A DNA stretch of 64,000 bases from the NCBI RefSeq assembly GCF_008824185.1, contig NZ_CP044426.1, positions 1,248,501 to 1,312,500 on the forward strand, given 5' to 3'. This stretch comes from Paracoccus pantotrophus (GTDB lineage: Bacteria > Pseudomonadota > Alphaproteobacteria > Rhodobacterales > Rhodobacteraceae). Position numbers and translations under genes: made by a program. The notes beneath the pieces were generated by a model, which saw only the letters and a list, made by a program, of their open reading frames with translations, had not been told where the DNA came from and searched no databases. Positions 41,200-49,807 of the stretch are shown here, one piece after another (position 1 is the stretch's first letter; each line of letters opens with the position of its first letter).

Positions 41200-41378
41200 G
41201 AACCGCGAAGCGGAAACCAACCGCCGGCCCGAAGCGCACCTCGATCTGCCTCAGCGCCGAGGCCCACAAATCCCTGCGGATCGAGGCACTGCGGCGCGAC
41301 ATCACCATGAGCCAGCTGATCGCGCAGGCGCTGGCGGATACCGGCATCGACATTCCCCCGGAGGATCTGGAAGCATGA
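41196..41378 (+). CDS. Small ribbon-helix-helix-like protein
   Basis: 60 residues: basic tail, then RTSICLSAEAHKSLRIEALR and RDITMSQLIAQALADTGIDI. One strand and two helices fit a ribbon-helix-helix DNA-binding or antitoxin-like fold. It overlaps both neighbours by four bases, so all three are translated together. Target unknown. Confidence 0.6.
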   Translation: MRTAKRKPTAGPKRTSICLSAEAHKSLRIEALRRDITMSQLIAQALADTGIDIPPEDLEA

Positions 41379-41881
41379 AGCACCTGTTCACGGCCGCGCT
41401 GATCGCCCTCGCCAGCCCGGCCTTCGCCGCGGGTTGGTATTTCGAAGCGTCCGTCGAGGGCGGCGCCGAATACTGGACCTTCACCAACGAGACCGGCGAG
41501 GTCAGCCCGCGCCGGGTGCGCGGCAACGAGATCTGGATCACCCGCACCGACCAGATGAACGAACTCGACGCCAACGGCACCTGCGACTTCAACAACTGCC
41601 GCGTCAGCGTGACGCTGGACGGCCGCAACGCCGAGGCGGGCGAACGGGTCAGCATCCGGTTCTCGAATGGCGAGAGGCTGGATTTCGTGGCAGACGGCAG
41701 CGACATCCTGCTGAGCAATTTCGACACGGCCGGCATGGGCGCGACCAACCTCTTCGTCCACAACGTGCGGCAGGCGGAATGGGTCGAGATCGGCTTCGGC
41801 GGCAAGCGCCACCGCTTCAGCCTCGCCGGATCGGCGGCGGCTCTGGACGCGATCCGGCCATGGATGACGGGAGGCAAGTGA
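41375..41881 (+). CDS. Exported protein of unknown function
   Basis: 168 residues with signal peptide MKHLFTAALIALASPAFA. The mature part is strand-rich (GWYFEASVEGGAEYWTFTNE, then NELDANGTCDFNNCRVSVTLDGR, with a likely disulfide between the two Cys). It ends FSLAGSAAALDAIRPWMTGG. It looks like a small periplasmic beta protein. Its last codons are partly duplicated at 42235-42305. The stop overlaps the next start. Confidence 0.65.
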   Translation: MKHLFTAALIALASPAFAAGWYFEASVEGGAEYWTFTNETGEVSPRRVRGNEIWITRTDQMNELDANGTCDFNNCRVSVTLDGRNAEAGERVSIRFSNGERLDFVADGSDILLSNFDTAGMGATNLFVHNVRQAEWVEIGFGGKRHRFSLAGSAAALDAIRPWMTGGK

Positions 41882-41885
41882 TGAC
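41815..41885 (+). repeat. 71-bp segment duplicated at 42235-42305
   Basis: Both copies start CTTCAGCCTCGCCGGATC, end TGATGAC (a stop overlapping a start) and have equal length, with about 70% identity. The second copy precedes the gene at 42301 and carries no full gene itself. It looks like the leftover of an old tandem duplication of the exported protein gene. Confidence 0.75.
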
Positions 41886-42159
41886 CTCCCACGGGACCAT
41901 GCACGCAGCCAACGGATATCGGCGCAAAGGGCCTGACTATCTGAACAACCCGGACATGGTTGCGTTCACCATCGGGCGGGTCGTGATGGCAAAGATGATG
42001 GCCGGCCGCCCCCTCAGCTGGAATACGCTGCGGGCGCGGCTGATGCATATCGCGGAGGGAGATACCGTCGATCTGCCGGCAGGCGTGAATGCGGAGATGG
42101 CATTGGCAGCCCTGCGATACCTTCCCGCGCTGCCCGAGGTTTCCCGGTTCAAGGGGTGA
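41881..42159 (+). CDS. Hypothetical protein
   Basis: 92 residues (MTSHGTMHAANGYRRKGPDY, then IGRVVMAKMMAGRPLSWNTL). Mostly helical and basic, without a recognised motif. It starts in the stop codon of the exported protein gene, so it belongs to the same transcript. The function cannot be inferred. Confidence 0.5.
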   Translation: MTSHGTMHAANGYRRKGPDYLNNPDMVAFTIGRVVMAKMMAGRPLSWNTLRARLMHIAEGDTVDLPAGVNAEMALAALRYLPALPEVSRFKG

Positions 42160-42300
42160 GGGCAGGAACCTCACGCGCTGAACGGGGTTCCCGCCCAGGA
42201 AATGGTCCAGGCAAGGCATGGGCCATCTCCCCCTCTTCAGCCTCGCCGGATCAGCGGCAGTGCTGGATACCACCCAGCGGCAAATGACAGGAAACAACTG

Positions 42301-42510
42301 ATGACCCCGCAACCGTTCAAAGGCGAACTGCCCGCATCGATCTTCGAGCCGGATGAGGTCAAGGCACGCAATTGGTGGGCCGCACTGACCGAGCCGGAGC
42401 AGGAAGAACGCATCTACGACCTCACTCAGGTGCTGGAATTCTACGGCATCGAACTGCCCGACAGCGATGAGCGCTGGATGATGGCCTGCTGGGAAAACGA
42501 ATTCGCCTGA
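42301..42510 (+). CDS. Hypothetical small acidic protein
   Basis: 69 residues (MTPQPFKGELPASIFEPDEV, then WWAALTEPEQEERIYDLTQV). Acidic, helical. Preceded by the second copy of the 71-bp duplicated segment. The stop codon lies in a large inverted repeat (42505-42556). No family recognised. Confidence 0.5.
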   Translation: MTPQPFKGELPASIFEPDEVKARNWWAALTEPEQEERIYDLTQVLEFYGIELPDSDERWMMACWENEFA

Positions 42511-42556
42511 CCCCGTCCCTACGGCCCGTCGTGATGCGAGCGGGCCGGGGTCAGGC
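42505..42556. repeat. Long inverted repeat at the end of the small-gene cluster
   Basis: The outer arms GCCTGACCCC/GGGGTCAGGC pair perfectly; an inner stem GGCCCG/CGGGCC lies inside. It overlaps the stop codon of the upstream gene. No T-run follows, so it is a hairpin or Rho-type end and not a classical terminator. The DNA from 42557 to 42844 shows no gene. Confidence 0.6.
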
Positions 42557-42844
42557 TGCGCGCAAACCGCATTCCGACCGCCCCCACGAGGCTGGGGCGG
42601 AATGGGGTTTGCGCCCGCCCAACGGGCGGCACCTTTCAAGCTACCACCGACTAGAATCCCCACATCTCCAACCCGGCTGGCTTTGCTCGCTCTGCACTGT
42701 TGGCTGCCTGCTCAAGCCCCAAGACATGCAGCGTGCCTTTCAACAGTTGGGCTCATCGAAGTCAGCTCGGCAGCGGACAGGTGTCAAGCGACACTGGTAA
42801 GTATCGCAAACGACACGCAAAATTGACCCATCCCGACGATGCAC

Positions 42845-42869
42845 GCCGCTGCTGGCATCCAGCAGCGGC
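42845..42869 (+). terminator. Hairpin terminator between the small cluster and the ars genes
   Basis: A perfect 11-bp stem GCCGCTGCTGG/CCAGCAGCGGC with CAT loop is followed on the plus strand by CTATTTTATT. It stands 6 bases after the stop of the minus-strand MFS gene and may work for both directions. Confidence 0.8.
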
Positions 42870-42874
42870 CTATT

Positions 42875-44053
42875 TTATTCCATATCTTTCCAGAGAATGA
42901 TGACGAGCAAGATGTTGGCGAGCGCTAGGGTCGCCAGCACATTCAGCGTCCAATCGGTCCCGGCAGCAGAGAGCAGCATTGCTCCGAGTGTTGGCGCAAT
43001 GGCTTGGGCGATCAACGAGGGCCGCGCCAGCCTGCCCATGATCGGGGCGTAGCGGTCTGCACCGAACAGGGCCAGAGGAAGAGCACCCTTGGCTATCGAG
43101 AAGATGCCGTTCCCGGCCGCATAGAGGAAGATGGCGGCACCGACGAGCGGCAGGCCGAGGGCCAGCATGACCAGGCCCACGGCGGACAGGCCCACCGCTC
43201 CGGCCAATGTCCAGATCGGGTGATGCCGCCCGCCGCCTGCCATCTCGATCAGCCGGGCCGTCACCTGGGCGGGACCGATCAAGGCCCCGAGGGCGACGGC
43301 TTCGGCCAGCGACAGGCTCCGGCCTTGCAGCATGGTCAGCAGATGAACCGAAACGATGGTGACGGAGAGGCCCGCCAGGACCATGATCGCCATCATGGTG
43401 AGGTAGGCTCGCCGCTCCGGCCCGGAAAGCCGGATCGTGCTTTGCCGATCAGCAGCGGCGGGAGCGGCGCGCCCGTTGCCCGGCAGAACGAACAGGATCA
43501 GCGGCAGGCATAGCCCGAGCTGGATCAGGGCATAGGCGACACAGGACCAGCGCCAGCCCAGATGCTCGATGAAGAGTGCCGACAGCGGCCAGCAGACCGT
43601 GCTGGCGAACCCGCCCCACAGTGTCAGCGTGGTGATCGCGGATCGGGCCTTGCGCCCGTAGATGCCGCCCAGGGTGGCAAAGGCCGCATCATAGAGGCCA
43701 GCACCCATCCCGATCCCTAGAACGATCCACCCTGCCACGAACACCGGCAGGACCGGCGCGGTAGCGAAGATCAGCAGCCCGGCAGCGAGCAGAATGCTCG
43801 ACAGCGCCAGGACCGGCCTCCCGCCATGACGCCGGATCGCCTCGCCCACGCGGGGCGAGGCCATACCGGCGACGAACAGGCCCAACGACAGGCCGCCGAC
43901 GACCCACGACAGCGGCCAACCTGTCTCGGCCGCAATAGGCCCTGCGAACACGGCCAGCAGGTAGTAGGAACTGCCCCATGCGAAGATCTGGACGATCCCG
44001 AGGGCCGAGATCACCGGCCAGCGCCGGGCGCCCGGCGCGTCGGCGGCGATCAT
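42875..44053 (-). CDS. MFS transporter of the arsenic cluster
   Basis: 392 residues from the ATG at 44053, which overlaps the ACR3 stop. About twelve hydrophobic segments: VISALGIVQIFAWGSSYYLL, a loop-2 GASPRVGEAIRRHGGRPVLA-type motif, and a charged middle loop (APAAADRQSTIRLSGPERRA). MFS genes downstream of acr3 occur in alphaproteobacterial ars operons (some, like ArsK, export arsenicals). The substrate here is inferred from position only. Confidence 0.72.
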   Translation of the reverse strand: MIAADAPGARRWPVISALGIVQIFAWGSSYYLLAVFAGPIAAETGWPLSWVVGGLSLGLFVAGMASPRVGEAIRRHGGRPVLALSSILLAAGLLIFATAPVLPVFVAGWIVLGIGMGAGLYDAAFATLGGIYGRKARSAITTLTLWGGFASTVCWPLSALFIEHLGWRWSCVAYALIQLGLCLPLILFVLPGNGRAAPAAADRQSTIRLSGPERRAYLTMMAIMVLAGLSVTIVSVHLLTMLQGRSLSLAEAVALGALIGPAQVTARLIEMAGGGRHHPIWTLAGAVGLSAVGLVMLALGLPLVGAAIFLYAAGNGIFSIAKGALPLALFGADRYAPIMGRLARPSLIAQAIAPTLGAMLLSAAGTDWTLNVLATLALANILLVIILWKDME

Positions 44054-45141
44054 CTGGTCTTCGCCATGACCGCAGACCCGCCCGCCTTCGCCTCCTGCGG
44101 GAACCATCGCGCGCCGAGGCGCAGCGCGACATGGACCAGCAGGATCAGCGCGGGCACCTCGACCAACGGGCCGATCACCGCCGCGAAGGCGACCGGCGAG
44201 GCCAGGCCGAAGGCGGCGATGGCAACCGCAATCGCTAGCTCGAAGTTATTGCCCGCCGCCGTGAAGGCGATGGCCGTTGTGCGCGGATAGTCGGCCTCGA
44301 TCAGCCGCCCCATGGCGAAGCTGACGATGAACTGGATGACGAAGTAGAGCGCCAGCGGCACCGCGATCCGCAGGGCATCGACCGGCAGGCGCACCACGTC
44401 GCCGCCTTTCAGGCTGAACATGGCAACGATGGTGAACAGGAGCGCCGCCAGCGTGATCGGGCCGATCCGGGGCAGGAAGGCGGTCTCATACCAGCCCTCG
44501 CCCTTGCGGGAGACGAGGATGCGTCGGGTCAGGAACCCAGCAGCGAAGGGGATGCCGAGGTAGATCAGCACGGCTTCGGTAATGGTCCAGAAACTCACGT
44601 CGATCACGCTGCCTTCCAGCCCGAACAGCGGCGGCAGGACCGATAGGAAGAACCAGGCATAGGTGGAGAAGAACAGGATCTGGAACACCGAGTTGAAGGC
44701 GACCAGCGCCGCGACATACTGGCCATCGCCTCGGGCGAGCTGGTTCCAGACCAGCACCATGGCGATGCAGCGCGCCAGCCCGATCAGGATCAGGCCCGTC
44801 ATATATTCTGGTTGGTCGCGCAAGAAGATCACGGCAAGGGCGAACATCAGCACCGGGCCGATGATCCAGTTCTGCACCAGCGACAGAACCAGCACCCGGC
44901 GATCCGCGAAGACGCGGGGCAGTTCCTCGTATCGCACCTTCGCCAAGGGCGGATACATCATCAGGATCAGGCCGATGGCGATGGGAATGTTCGTGGTGCC
45001 GGCCGAGAGCGCATCGAGGGCGCCCGGCAGGCCGGGGAACACCGTCCCAAGCATGATGCCAAGCGCCATCGCGGCGAAGATCCACAGAGTCAGCCAACGG
45101 TCGAGGAAAGAGAGCCGCGAAGGCGGCGCGAGTGCGGTCAT
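44050..45141 (-). CDS. arsB: Arsenite efflux permease, ACR3 type
   Basis: 363 residues, ten membrane helices. ACR3 words: IPIAIGLILMMYPPLAKVRY, IGLARCIAMVLVWNQLARGD with the essential Cys, and TAAGNNFELAIAVAIAAFG. It expels arsenite made by the arsenate reductases. It follows arsC by 90 bases and overlaps the MFS gene. I use arsB as ACR3 genes are often so named; it is not of the E. coli ArsB family. Confidence 0.93.
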   Translation of the reverse strand: MTALAPPSRLSFLDRWLTLWIFAAMALGIMLGTVFPGLPGALDALSAGTTNIPIAIGLILMMYPPLAKVRYEELPRVFADRRVLVLSLVQNWIIGPVLMFALAVIFLRDQPEYMTGLILIGLARCIAMVLVWNQLARGDGQYVAALVAFNSVFQILFFSTYAWFFLSVLPPLFGLEGSVIDVSFWTITEAVLIYLGIPFAAGFLTRRILVSRKGEGWYETAFLPRIGPITLAALLFTIVAMFSLKGGDVVRLPVDALRIAVPLALYFVIQFIVSFAMGRLIEADYPRTTAIAFTAAGNNFELAIAVAIAAFGLASPVAFAAVIGPLVEVPALILLVHVALRLGARWFPQEAKAGGSAVMAKTR

Positions 45142-45231
45142 GGTCTTGGTCTCCGATCAGGTTGCGGCGGGCGTCACGCGGTGGCCGTCAGCCCCCACCA
45201 CGGCTTCCCCGTCCTCTTTCGAGAACGCGCC

Positions 45232-45588
45232 TTATTGCGGGGGCAGAAGGTCCAGCACTGCTTCGGACGGGCGGCAGAGCCGCACCCCCTTGGGGCTGAC
45301 CACGATGGGCCGGTTGATGAGAATCGGATGCGCCATCATCGCATCCAGAAGCTGATCCTCGGTCAGCGCCGGATCGCCAAGACCAAGCTCGGCAAAGGGT
45401 GTGCCCTTCTCGCGCAGCAGATCGCGGGCGGTGACCCCCATGCGCGCGATAAATTGCACCAGCAGTTCACGGCTCGGCGGGCATTTCAGGTATTCGATCA
45501 CATGCGGCTCGACCCCGGCGTTGCGGATCAGGCCGAGCGTGTTCCTGGACGTGCCGCAGTCGGGGTTGTGGTAGATCACGACATCCAT
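45232..45588 (-). CDS. arsC: Arsenate reductase, glutaredoxin-coupled ArsC
   Basis: 118 residues from the ATG at 45588. MDVVIYHNPDCGTSRNTL has the catalytic Cys; PIVVSPKGVRLCRPSE is the conserved C-terminal loop. Thioredoxin fold of the E. coli ArsC type, reducing arsenate with glutathione and glutaredoxin. It lies directly after a second arsenate reductase of the other class; having both in one operon is not rare. Confidence 0.92.
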   Translation of the reverse strand: MDVVIYHNPDCGTSRNTLGLIRNAGVEPHVIEYLKCPPSRELLVQFIARMGVTARDLLREKGTPFAELGLGDPALTEDQLLDAMMAHPILINRPIVVSPKGVRLCRPSEAVLDLLPPQ

Positions 45589-45598
45589 GATCCGCCCC

Positions 45599-46135
45599 TC
45601 ACGCCACATCCGGCCGGGGTCGGGTCGCACCCTCGGCCCGGCCGATGTCGCACAACCTGGTCGCAAGACTCATCCGATCAAGGGAGGCGATGGGGAGCGC
45701 CGTAAAGGCTGCGATCCGGGCTTTCATATACCTCAGCGCGTTGATGAAGGACATTTCGCGCAAAAGCCCGGTGCCCGTCGCAGCGGCGGGATCTTCGATT
45801 CCCCAATGCGCCGTCATCGGCTGGCCGGGCCAGATCGGACAGGCCTCACCGGCAGCGTTGTCGCAGACGGTGAACACAAAATCCATCACCGGGGCATCCG
45901 GCACGGCGAACTCGTCCCAGCTCTTGGAGCGCAGGCCATCGGTCGGATAGTGGAAGTTCTCCAGCACCTTGAGCGCGGTCGGATGGACCTCACCCTTTGG
46001 GTGACTTCCGGCCGAGAAGGCACGGAAGCGTCCGCCACCATCCCGGCGCAGGACGCTTTCCGCGATGATTGACCGGGCCGAGTTGCCAGTGCAGAGGAAC
46101 AGCACGTTGAACACGCGCGAAGATTGCTCGGTCAT
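45599..46135 (-). CDS. Arsenate reductase, LMW-phosphatase type
   Basis: 178 residues from the ATG at 46135 (MTEQSSRVFNVLFLCTGNSA); a GTG at 46144 is possible. The P loop is FLCTGNSARS, followed by FSAGSHPKGEVHP and the DFVFTVCDNAAGEACPIWPG segment with resolving cysteines. Thioredoxin-coupled class related to S. aureus ArsC. The C-terminus carries about 30 extra residues of uncertain role. Confidence 0.88.
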   Translation of the reverse strand: MTEQSSRVFNVLFLCTGNSARSIIAESVLRRDGGGRFRAFSAGSHPKGEVHPTALKVLENFHYPTDGLRSKSWDEFAVPDAPVMDFVFTVCDNAAGEACPIWPGQPMTAHWGIEDPAAATGTGLLREMSFINALRYMKARIAAFTALPIASLDRMSLATRLCDIGRAEGATRPRPDVA

Positions 46136-46140
46136 GGCGA

Positions 46141-46662
46141 TCACCCGCAGCAGGGTTGCGCCCCGGCCGGGGCCGAGCAGCTTTTCTGGTCCTGAAACCA
46201 GCGGTCACGAGGCTTGCAGCTCGCCGGTCGAGGCGACAGCGACACGCGGACCTGCCCGCCATCGATCCGGGGCAGAGCCGCCCGATGAAGCTGCATCGGC
46301 CGCTCGCCGTCGCTGACCTCGAAGGTCAGCTTGGCGGTGCGCTCCAGATCGACATGCTCAATCACCTTTCCGATGATCTTGACGAATTTGCCCGCAGGCA
46401 TATGGGCACGGTCCTCGTTCACGTCCCAAAGCTGGATGAAGATTTCGGTCCAGCTCTCCGGGTTCGCGCCGCAGTCCAGCGCCTCGAAGCGGCCCGCCTT
46501 GACTTCTGTGACGTGGTAGCCGGGCTTCACGTCCTGACCGTCATAACTGAACACCAGCGGCAGCTCGGCCGCACCATCCAGTGCTGCCAGCAACTCGCCG
46601 ATGGTTATATCTTCCGGGTCGGCCGCGCCGGTCAGCGCACCGAGGTTGCCTTGAATGGTCAT
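46141..46662 (-). CDS. DUF6428 protein of the ars operon
   Basis: 173 residues from the ATG at 46662 (AAAGGT ribosome site). The centre (LPLVFSYDGQDVKPGYHVTE, then ALDCGANPESWTEIFIQLWD) matches small proteins found beside arsR in Rhodobacterales. The C-terminus is rich in Cys (PASCKPRD, KSCSAPAGAQPCCG), suggesting metalloid binding, but no role is established. First gene of the minus-strand ars transcript, divergent from arsR. Confidence 0.75.
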   Translation of the reverse strand: MTIQGNLGALTGAADPEDITIGELLAALDGAAELPLVFSYDGQDVKPGYHVTEVKAGRFEALDCGANPESWTEIFIQLWDVNEDRAHMPAGKFVKIIGKVIEHVDLERTAKLTFEVSDGERPMQLHRAALPRIDGGQVRVSLSPRPASCKPRDRWFQDQKSCSAPAGAQPCCG

Positions 46663-46704
46663 CTGCGATACCTTTTGATTCGACATTTATAGGATTATTG
46701 AAAT

Positions 46705-47043
46705 ATGGAAGAACGTCAAGCCCTTGCCGCATTCGCAGCGCTATCCCAGGAAACCCGTCTGCGCATCCTGCGGCTCCTGGTCGTCGCTGGTCCCGAGGGG
46801 CTGGCGGCAGGGATGATCGCTGACCAAGCCGGTGTATCCGCCTCGAACGTCAGCTTTCACATCAAGGAGTTGGAGCGCGCTGGACTGGTCGCATCGCGCC
46901 GTGAAAGCCGGTCGATCCTCTACAGTATCGATTTCGAGGCGCTGAACGGCCTGGTGCGGTTTCTGATGGAAGACTGCTGCGCCGGGCAAATCGGCCTATG
47001 CGTCGATGCAGGCCAAGCCGCCGAGTGTGGCGCGGTGCGATAG
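46705..47043 (+). CDS. arsR: ArsR-family arsenic-responsive repressor
   Basis: 112 residues. Winged helix: AFAALSQETRLRILRLLVVA, then ADQAGVSASNVSFHIKELERAGLVASRRESRSILYSIDF. The C-terminus has clustered Cys (EDCCAGQIGLC and AAEC), the likely arsenite site, as in the type 2 ArsR with C-terminal CC. It is divergent from the ars genes across 42 AT-rich bases that probably hold the operator. Confidence 0.92.
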   Translation: MEERQALAAFAALSQETRLRILRLLVVAGPEGLAAGMIADQAGVSASNVSFHIKELERAGLVASRRESRSILYSIDFEALNGLVRFLMEDCCAGQIGLCVDAGQAAECGAVR

Positions 47044-47186
47044 ATTCGCGTGTCGTTTGAGATAAGACCCGTTGTCGCGTCCCTCTGTTCGGCCCAGCAG
47101 TGAGTACTTGCTCATGTCGGCCGACAATAGGAGCATAGACTCAAATTAACCTTGCAAATCGGGAATCAAACTCCATAATTGCAAGG

Positions 47187-48359
47187 ATGTTGATCGAGCG
47201 CCGTATCACCGCCACCGTGAAGTCCCTGCTGGACGACAGTCCTGCCGTTGCCCTGCTGGGGCCGCGCCAGGTGGGTAAGACCACGCTGGCGCAGGAGCTG
47301 GGGGAAGAGCGCCCGTCGCTCTATCTCGACCTCGAATCCAGCGCCGACCGGGCCAGGCTCTCCGATCCCGAACTCTATTTGTCGGCGCATGAGGACAAGC
47401 TGGTCATCCTCGATGAGGTCCAGCGGGTGCCGGACCTGTTCCAGAACCTGCGCGGCCTGATCGACCGGGGACGGCGCAAGGGGCTGCGGGCGGGGCGCTT
47501 CCTGCTGCTCGGCTCGGCCTCCATCGACCTGCTGCGGCAGTCGGGTGAGACGCTGGCGGGCCGGATCGCCTATGCCGAGCTTGCTCCCCTTGATGCGCTG
47601 GAAGTGCCTGCAACCGACCTGGACCGGCTCTGGCTGCGCGGCGGCTTTCCCGACAGCTTCCTTGCCCGCGACGATCAGGCCAGCCTGCGCTGGCGGCGCG
47701 ACTTCATCCGCACCTATCTGGAGCGCGACATTCCCGCGCTCGGTCCCCGCATCGCGGCCGAGACGCTGCGGCGCTTCTGGACCATGCTGGCGCATCGGCA
47801 GTCCGGCCTGTCGAACGCCGCCGAGCTTGCCCGCGCGCTCGGGGTCGATGCCAAGACCGTCGCCTCCTATCTCGACCTGCTGGTCGATCTGATGCTGGTG
47901 CGCCGGCTGGAGCCCTGGCACGCGAATATCGGCAAGCGGCTGGTCAAGTCCCCGCGCATCTATGTGCGCGACACCGGCATCCTGCATGCCCTGCTGGGAC
48001 TGACGACGCTGGACGACGTTCTCGGCCACCCCGTCGCGGGCGCCAGTTGGGAGGGGCTGATCATCGAGACCGCCCATGCCCTGATGCCAGAAGGGACGCA
48101 GGCGCAGTTCTACCGCAGCGGGGCGGGGGCCGAGGTCGATCTGGTGCTGACCCTGCCGGGCGGCACGATCTGGGCCGTCGAGGTCAAGCGCAACCTTGCG
48201 CCGAAGGTGGAGCGCGGCTTTCATTCGGCCTGCGAAGACCTGCAACCTGCGCGGCGGATCGTGCTCTATCCGGGGGACGAGGCTTTCCCGCTGCCGAACG
48301 GGATCGAGGTCATGTCGCTGCACCAGTTCGGGCAGGATCTGCTGGCGCTTCATCCGTAA
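47187..48359 (+). CDS. AAA ATPase with DUF4143 (AAA_14) domain
   Basis: 390 residues. Walker A LLGPRQVGKTTLAQ (24-37), Walker B KLVILDEVQR, then sensor LLLGSASIDLL. The DUF4143 region (RRDFIRTYLERDIPALGPRI, LSNAAELARALGVDAKTVAS) ends in a nuclease-like strand pair GAEVDLVLTLPGGTIWAVEVKRN (D...E-x-K). These ATPases are common near mobile elements and are proposed to act on nucleic acid or foreign proteins. The biological role is unknown. Complete. Confidence 0.82.
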   Translation: MLIERRITATVKSLLDDSPAVALLGPRQVGKTTLAQELGEERPSLYLDLESSADRARLSDPELYLSAHEDKLVILDEVQRVPDLFQNLRGLIDRGRRKGLRAGRFLLLGSASIDLLRQSGETLAGRIAYAELAPLDALEVPATDLDRLWLRGGFPDSFLARDDQASLRWRRDFIRTYLERDIPALGPRIAAETLRRFWTMLAHRQSGLSNAAELARALGVDAKTVASYLDLLVDLMLVRRLEPWHANIGKRLVKSPRIYVRDTGILHALLGLTTLDDVLGHPVAGASWEGLIIETAHALMPEGTQAQFYRSGAGAEVDLVLTLPGGTIWAVEVKRNLAPKVERGFHSACEDLQPARRIVLYPGDEAFPLPNGIEVMSLHQFGQDLLALHP

Positions 48360-48582
48360 GCGATGCGGCCGCCCATCGGGCGGCATGGGGGATCGATCTT
48401 CTTCATGGGCGGAGAAAGCTGGGTACCGGGGCGCAGCGCCTGGTCCGACATTTTGCGGGTGGTGCTTTGCACCGGGTTCCGCAAAATAATAGTCGGTCAC
48501 TAATATTTGGCGAAATCGCGAAAAGTAGCCCACTCTGGGCCATGGGTTACAGTCGGCGCAGGACAGCTTTGCACCGCCCGGA

Positions 48583-49155
48583 TCAGGCAAGATCCAGGAC
48601 CTCGAAACTATCGGGTTGGCGCGACAGGATGCGCCCATAGCCGAGAAACCCCATCGAATCGGCACTGACATTCCCGCATGCACAACTGGCCATGCCAATC
48701 CTTGCCTTTGCGGGCGCGGGACAGTCGCGATACCAGCTTTCCGCCACATCGCCACAAAGCAGGCATTTCACCCTGAAGGGGCCGGGAACCATATCCGGCT
48801 CCCCGGACAACTCGTCCATGAAGGCCTTTTCGTCGGTCATGCGCCGGAAACCATCGGCCCTGACCTGCGCCTGAAGCGCTGCAATTGGCCTGCCGGAGCC
48901 CGGCACCGGCTCGCTCGCGGCCAGGCTGTCGTAAAGCCCGCGCTCTTCCGGCCCCATCGCGCCCAGATCGGAGGCCGTCGCCAGCGCGTAAAGCCGGCGG
49001 CAGGCGCGGACGTCAAGCCGCGTGGCCTTGGTTCTGCCGGCCGCGAGCCGCGCCAGGACCGGGTAATCACTGAGCAGATAAGTCAGCATCAAGCTCTCCA
49101 CGCCTAAGGGCGCATATGCCAATATTGCAATTTTACCCTTCGAGTATCGTGCCAT
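48583..49155 (-). CDS. Hypothetical protein with C-terminal cysteine set
   Basis: 190 residues; starts are possible at 49155 or at the ATG 49089 (MLTYLLSDYPVLARLAAGRT). The N-terminal half is helical. The C-terminal half has VKCLLCGDVAESWYRDCPAP and GMASCACGNVSADSMG, a likely zinc site. It stands alone between the AAA ATPase gene and the toxin pair. No family is recognised. Confidence 0.5.
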   Translation of the reverse strand: MARYSKGKIAILAYAPLGVESLMLTYLLSDYPVLARLAAGRTKATRLDVRACRRLYALATASDLGAMGPEERGLYDSLAASEPVPGSGRPIAALQAQVRADGFRRMTDEKAFMDELSGEPDMVPGPFRVKCLLCGDVAESWYRDCPAPAKARIGMASCACGNVSADSMGFLGYGRILSRQPDSFEVLDLA

Positions 49156-49173
49156 CGCACAGACCCATGCCGG

Positions 49174-49461
49174 TCACAAATGCCGCTCGGCGTCCTGCGC
49201 GCCGTGCAGGATGCGGACGATTTCCAGCGTATCGCCCAGATCCCGGAAGAAGATGACATGCGATCCGCTCAGGCACTTCAGATAGCCAGGCCGAACGTCA
49301 ACCGACCTGCCGCGCCTTTCACCCGATGCCAGCGCATGGCAGGTGTCGCGCAGCTCCTGCACATAGCGCCGGGCTTGCGCGAGGCCCCATTCGCCTTCCG
49401 TATAATCCCAGATATCCTCCAGATCGACCGTTGCCGCGACGGTGAAGGCCAACGCCTTCAT
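49174..49461 (-). CDS. parE: ParE-type toxin
   Basis: 95 residues from the ATG at 49461. LAFTVAATVDLEDIWDYTEG, RRYVQELRDTCHALASG, HVIFFRDLGDTLEIVRILHG: the RelE/ParE fold with its C-terminal ILH word. ParE toxins typically poison DNA gyrase. It overlaps parD by four bases. Complete, unlike the fragment at 35417. Confidence 0.87.
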   Translation of the reverse strand: MKALAFTVAATVDLEDIWDYTEGEWGLAQARRYVQELRDTCHALASGERRGRSVDVRPGYLKCLSGSHVIFFRDLGDTLEIVRILHGAQDAERHL

Positions 49462-49703
49462 GCGTTGCGACCGGCCATCTTGCGGGCAATGAATTGATCG
49501 AGGTCGAAGCCTTCCGCCCGGCCGGATTCCTCTCCGGCGATCAGGGCGGCTTCCAACGCCTTTACCTTGGTCTCGTGCTCCTCCAGAAGCCGCAGCCCTG
49601 CCCGCACCACGTCGCTGGCCGAGCCATAGCGGCCGCCCTTCACCTGCGCGTCGATGAAGCTGACGAAGTGATCGCCGAGCGAAACCGAAGTGTTGCGGGA
49701 CAT
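49458..49703 (-). CDS. parD: ParD-type antitoxin
   Basis: 81 residues from the ATG at 49703 (MSRNTSVSLGDHFVSFIDAQ). Ribbon-helix-helix (TSVSLGDHFVSFIDAQVKGGRYGSASDVVRAGLRLLEE), with a C-terminal helix that should wrap the toxin. Antitoxin first, toxin second, overlapping, as usual. It probably represses its own promoter upstream. Confidence 0.9.
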   Translation of the reverse strand: MSRNTSVSLGDHFVSFIDAQVKGGRYGSASDVVRAGLRLLEEHETKVKALEAALIAGEESGRAEGFDLDQFIARKMAGRNA

Positions 49704-49807
49704 GCGGCCCTCCTGTGCGCTGATACCGAATGTTACCAAGAAATCGTATCAATCGCAATTGCCGGCTCTCCGGCGCCGGATGTGCATATTGGCATAAGCG
49801 CATGCTG

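Noticed and set aside
42505..42556. Rho-independent terminator after the small-gene cluster
   Set aside because: The stem is strong but no T-run follows on either strand, so it is listed as an inverted repeat only.
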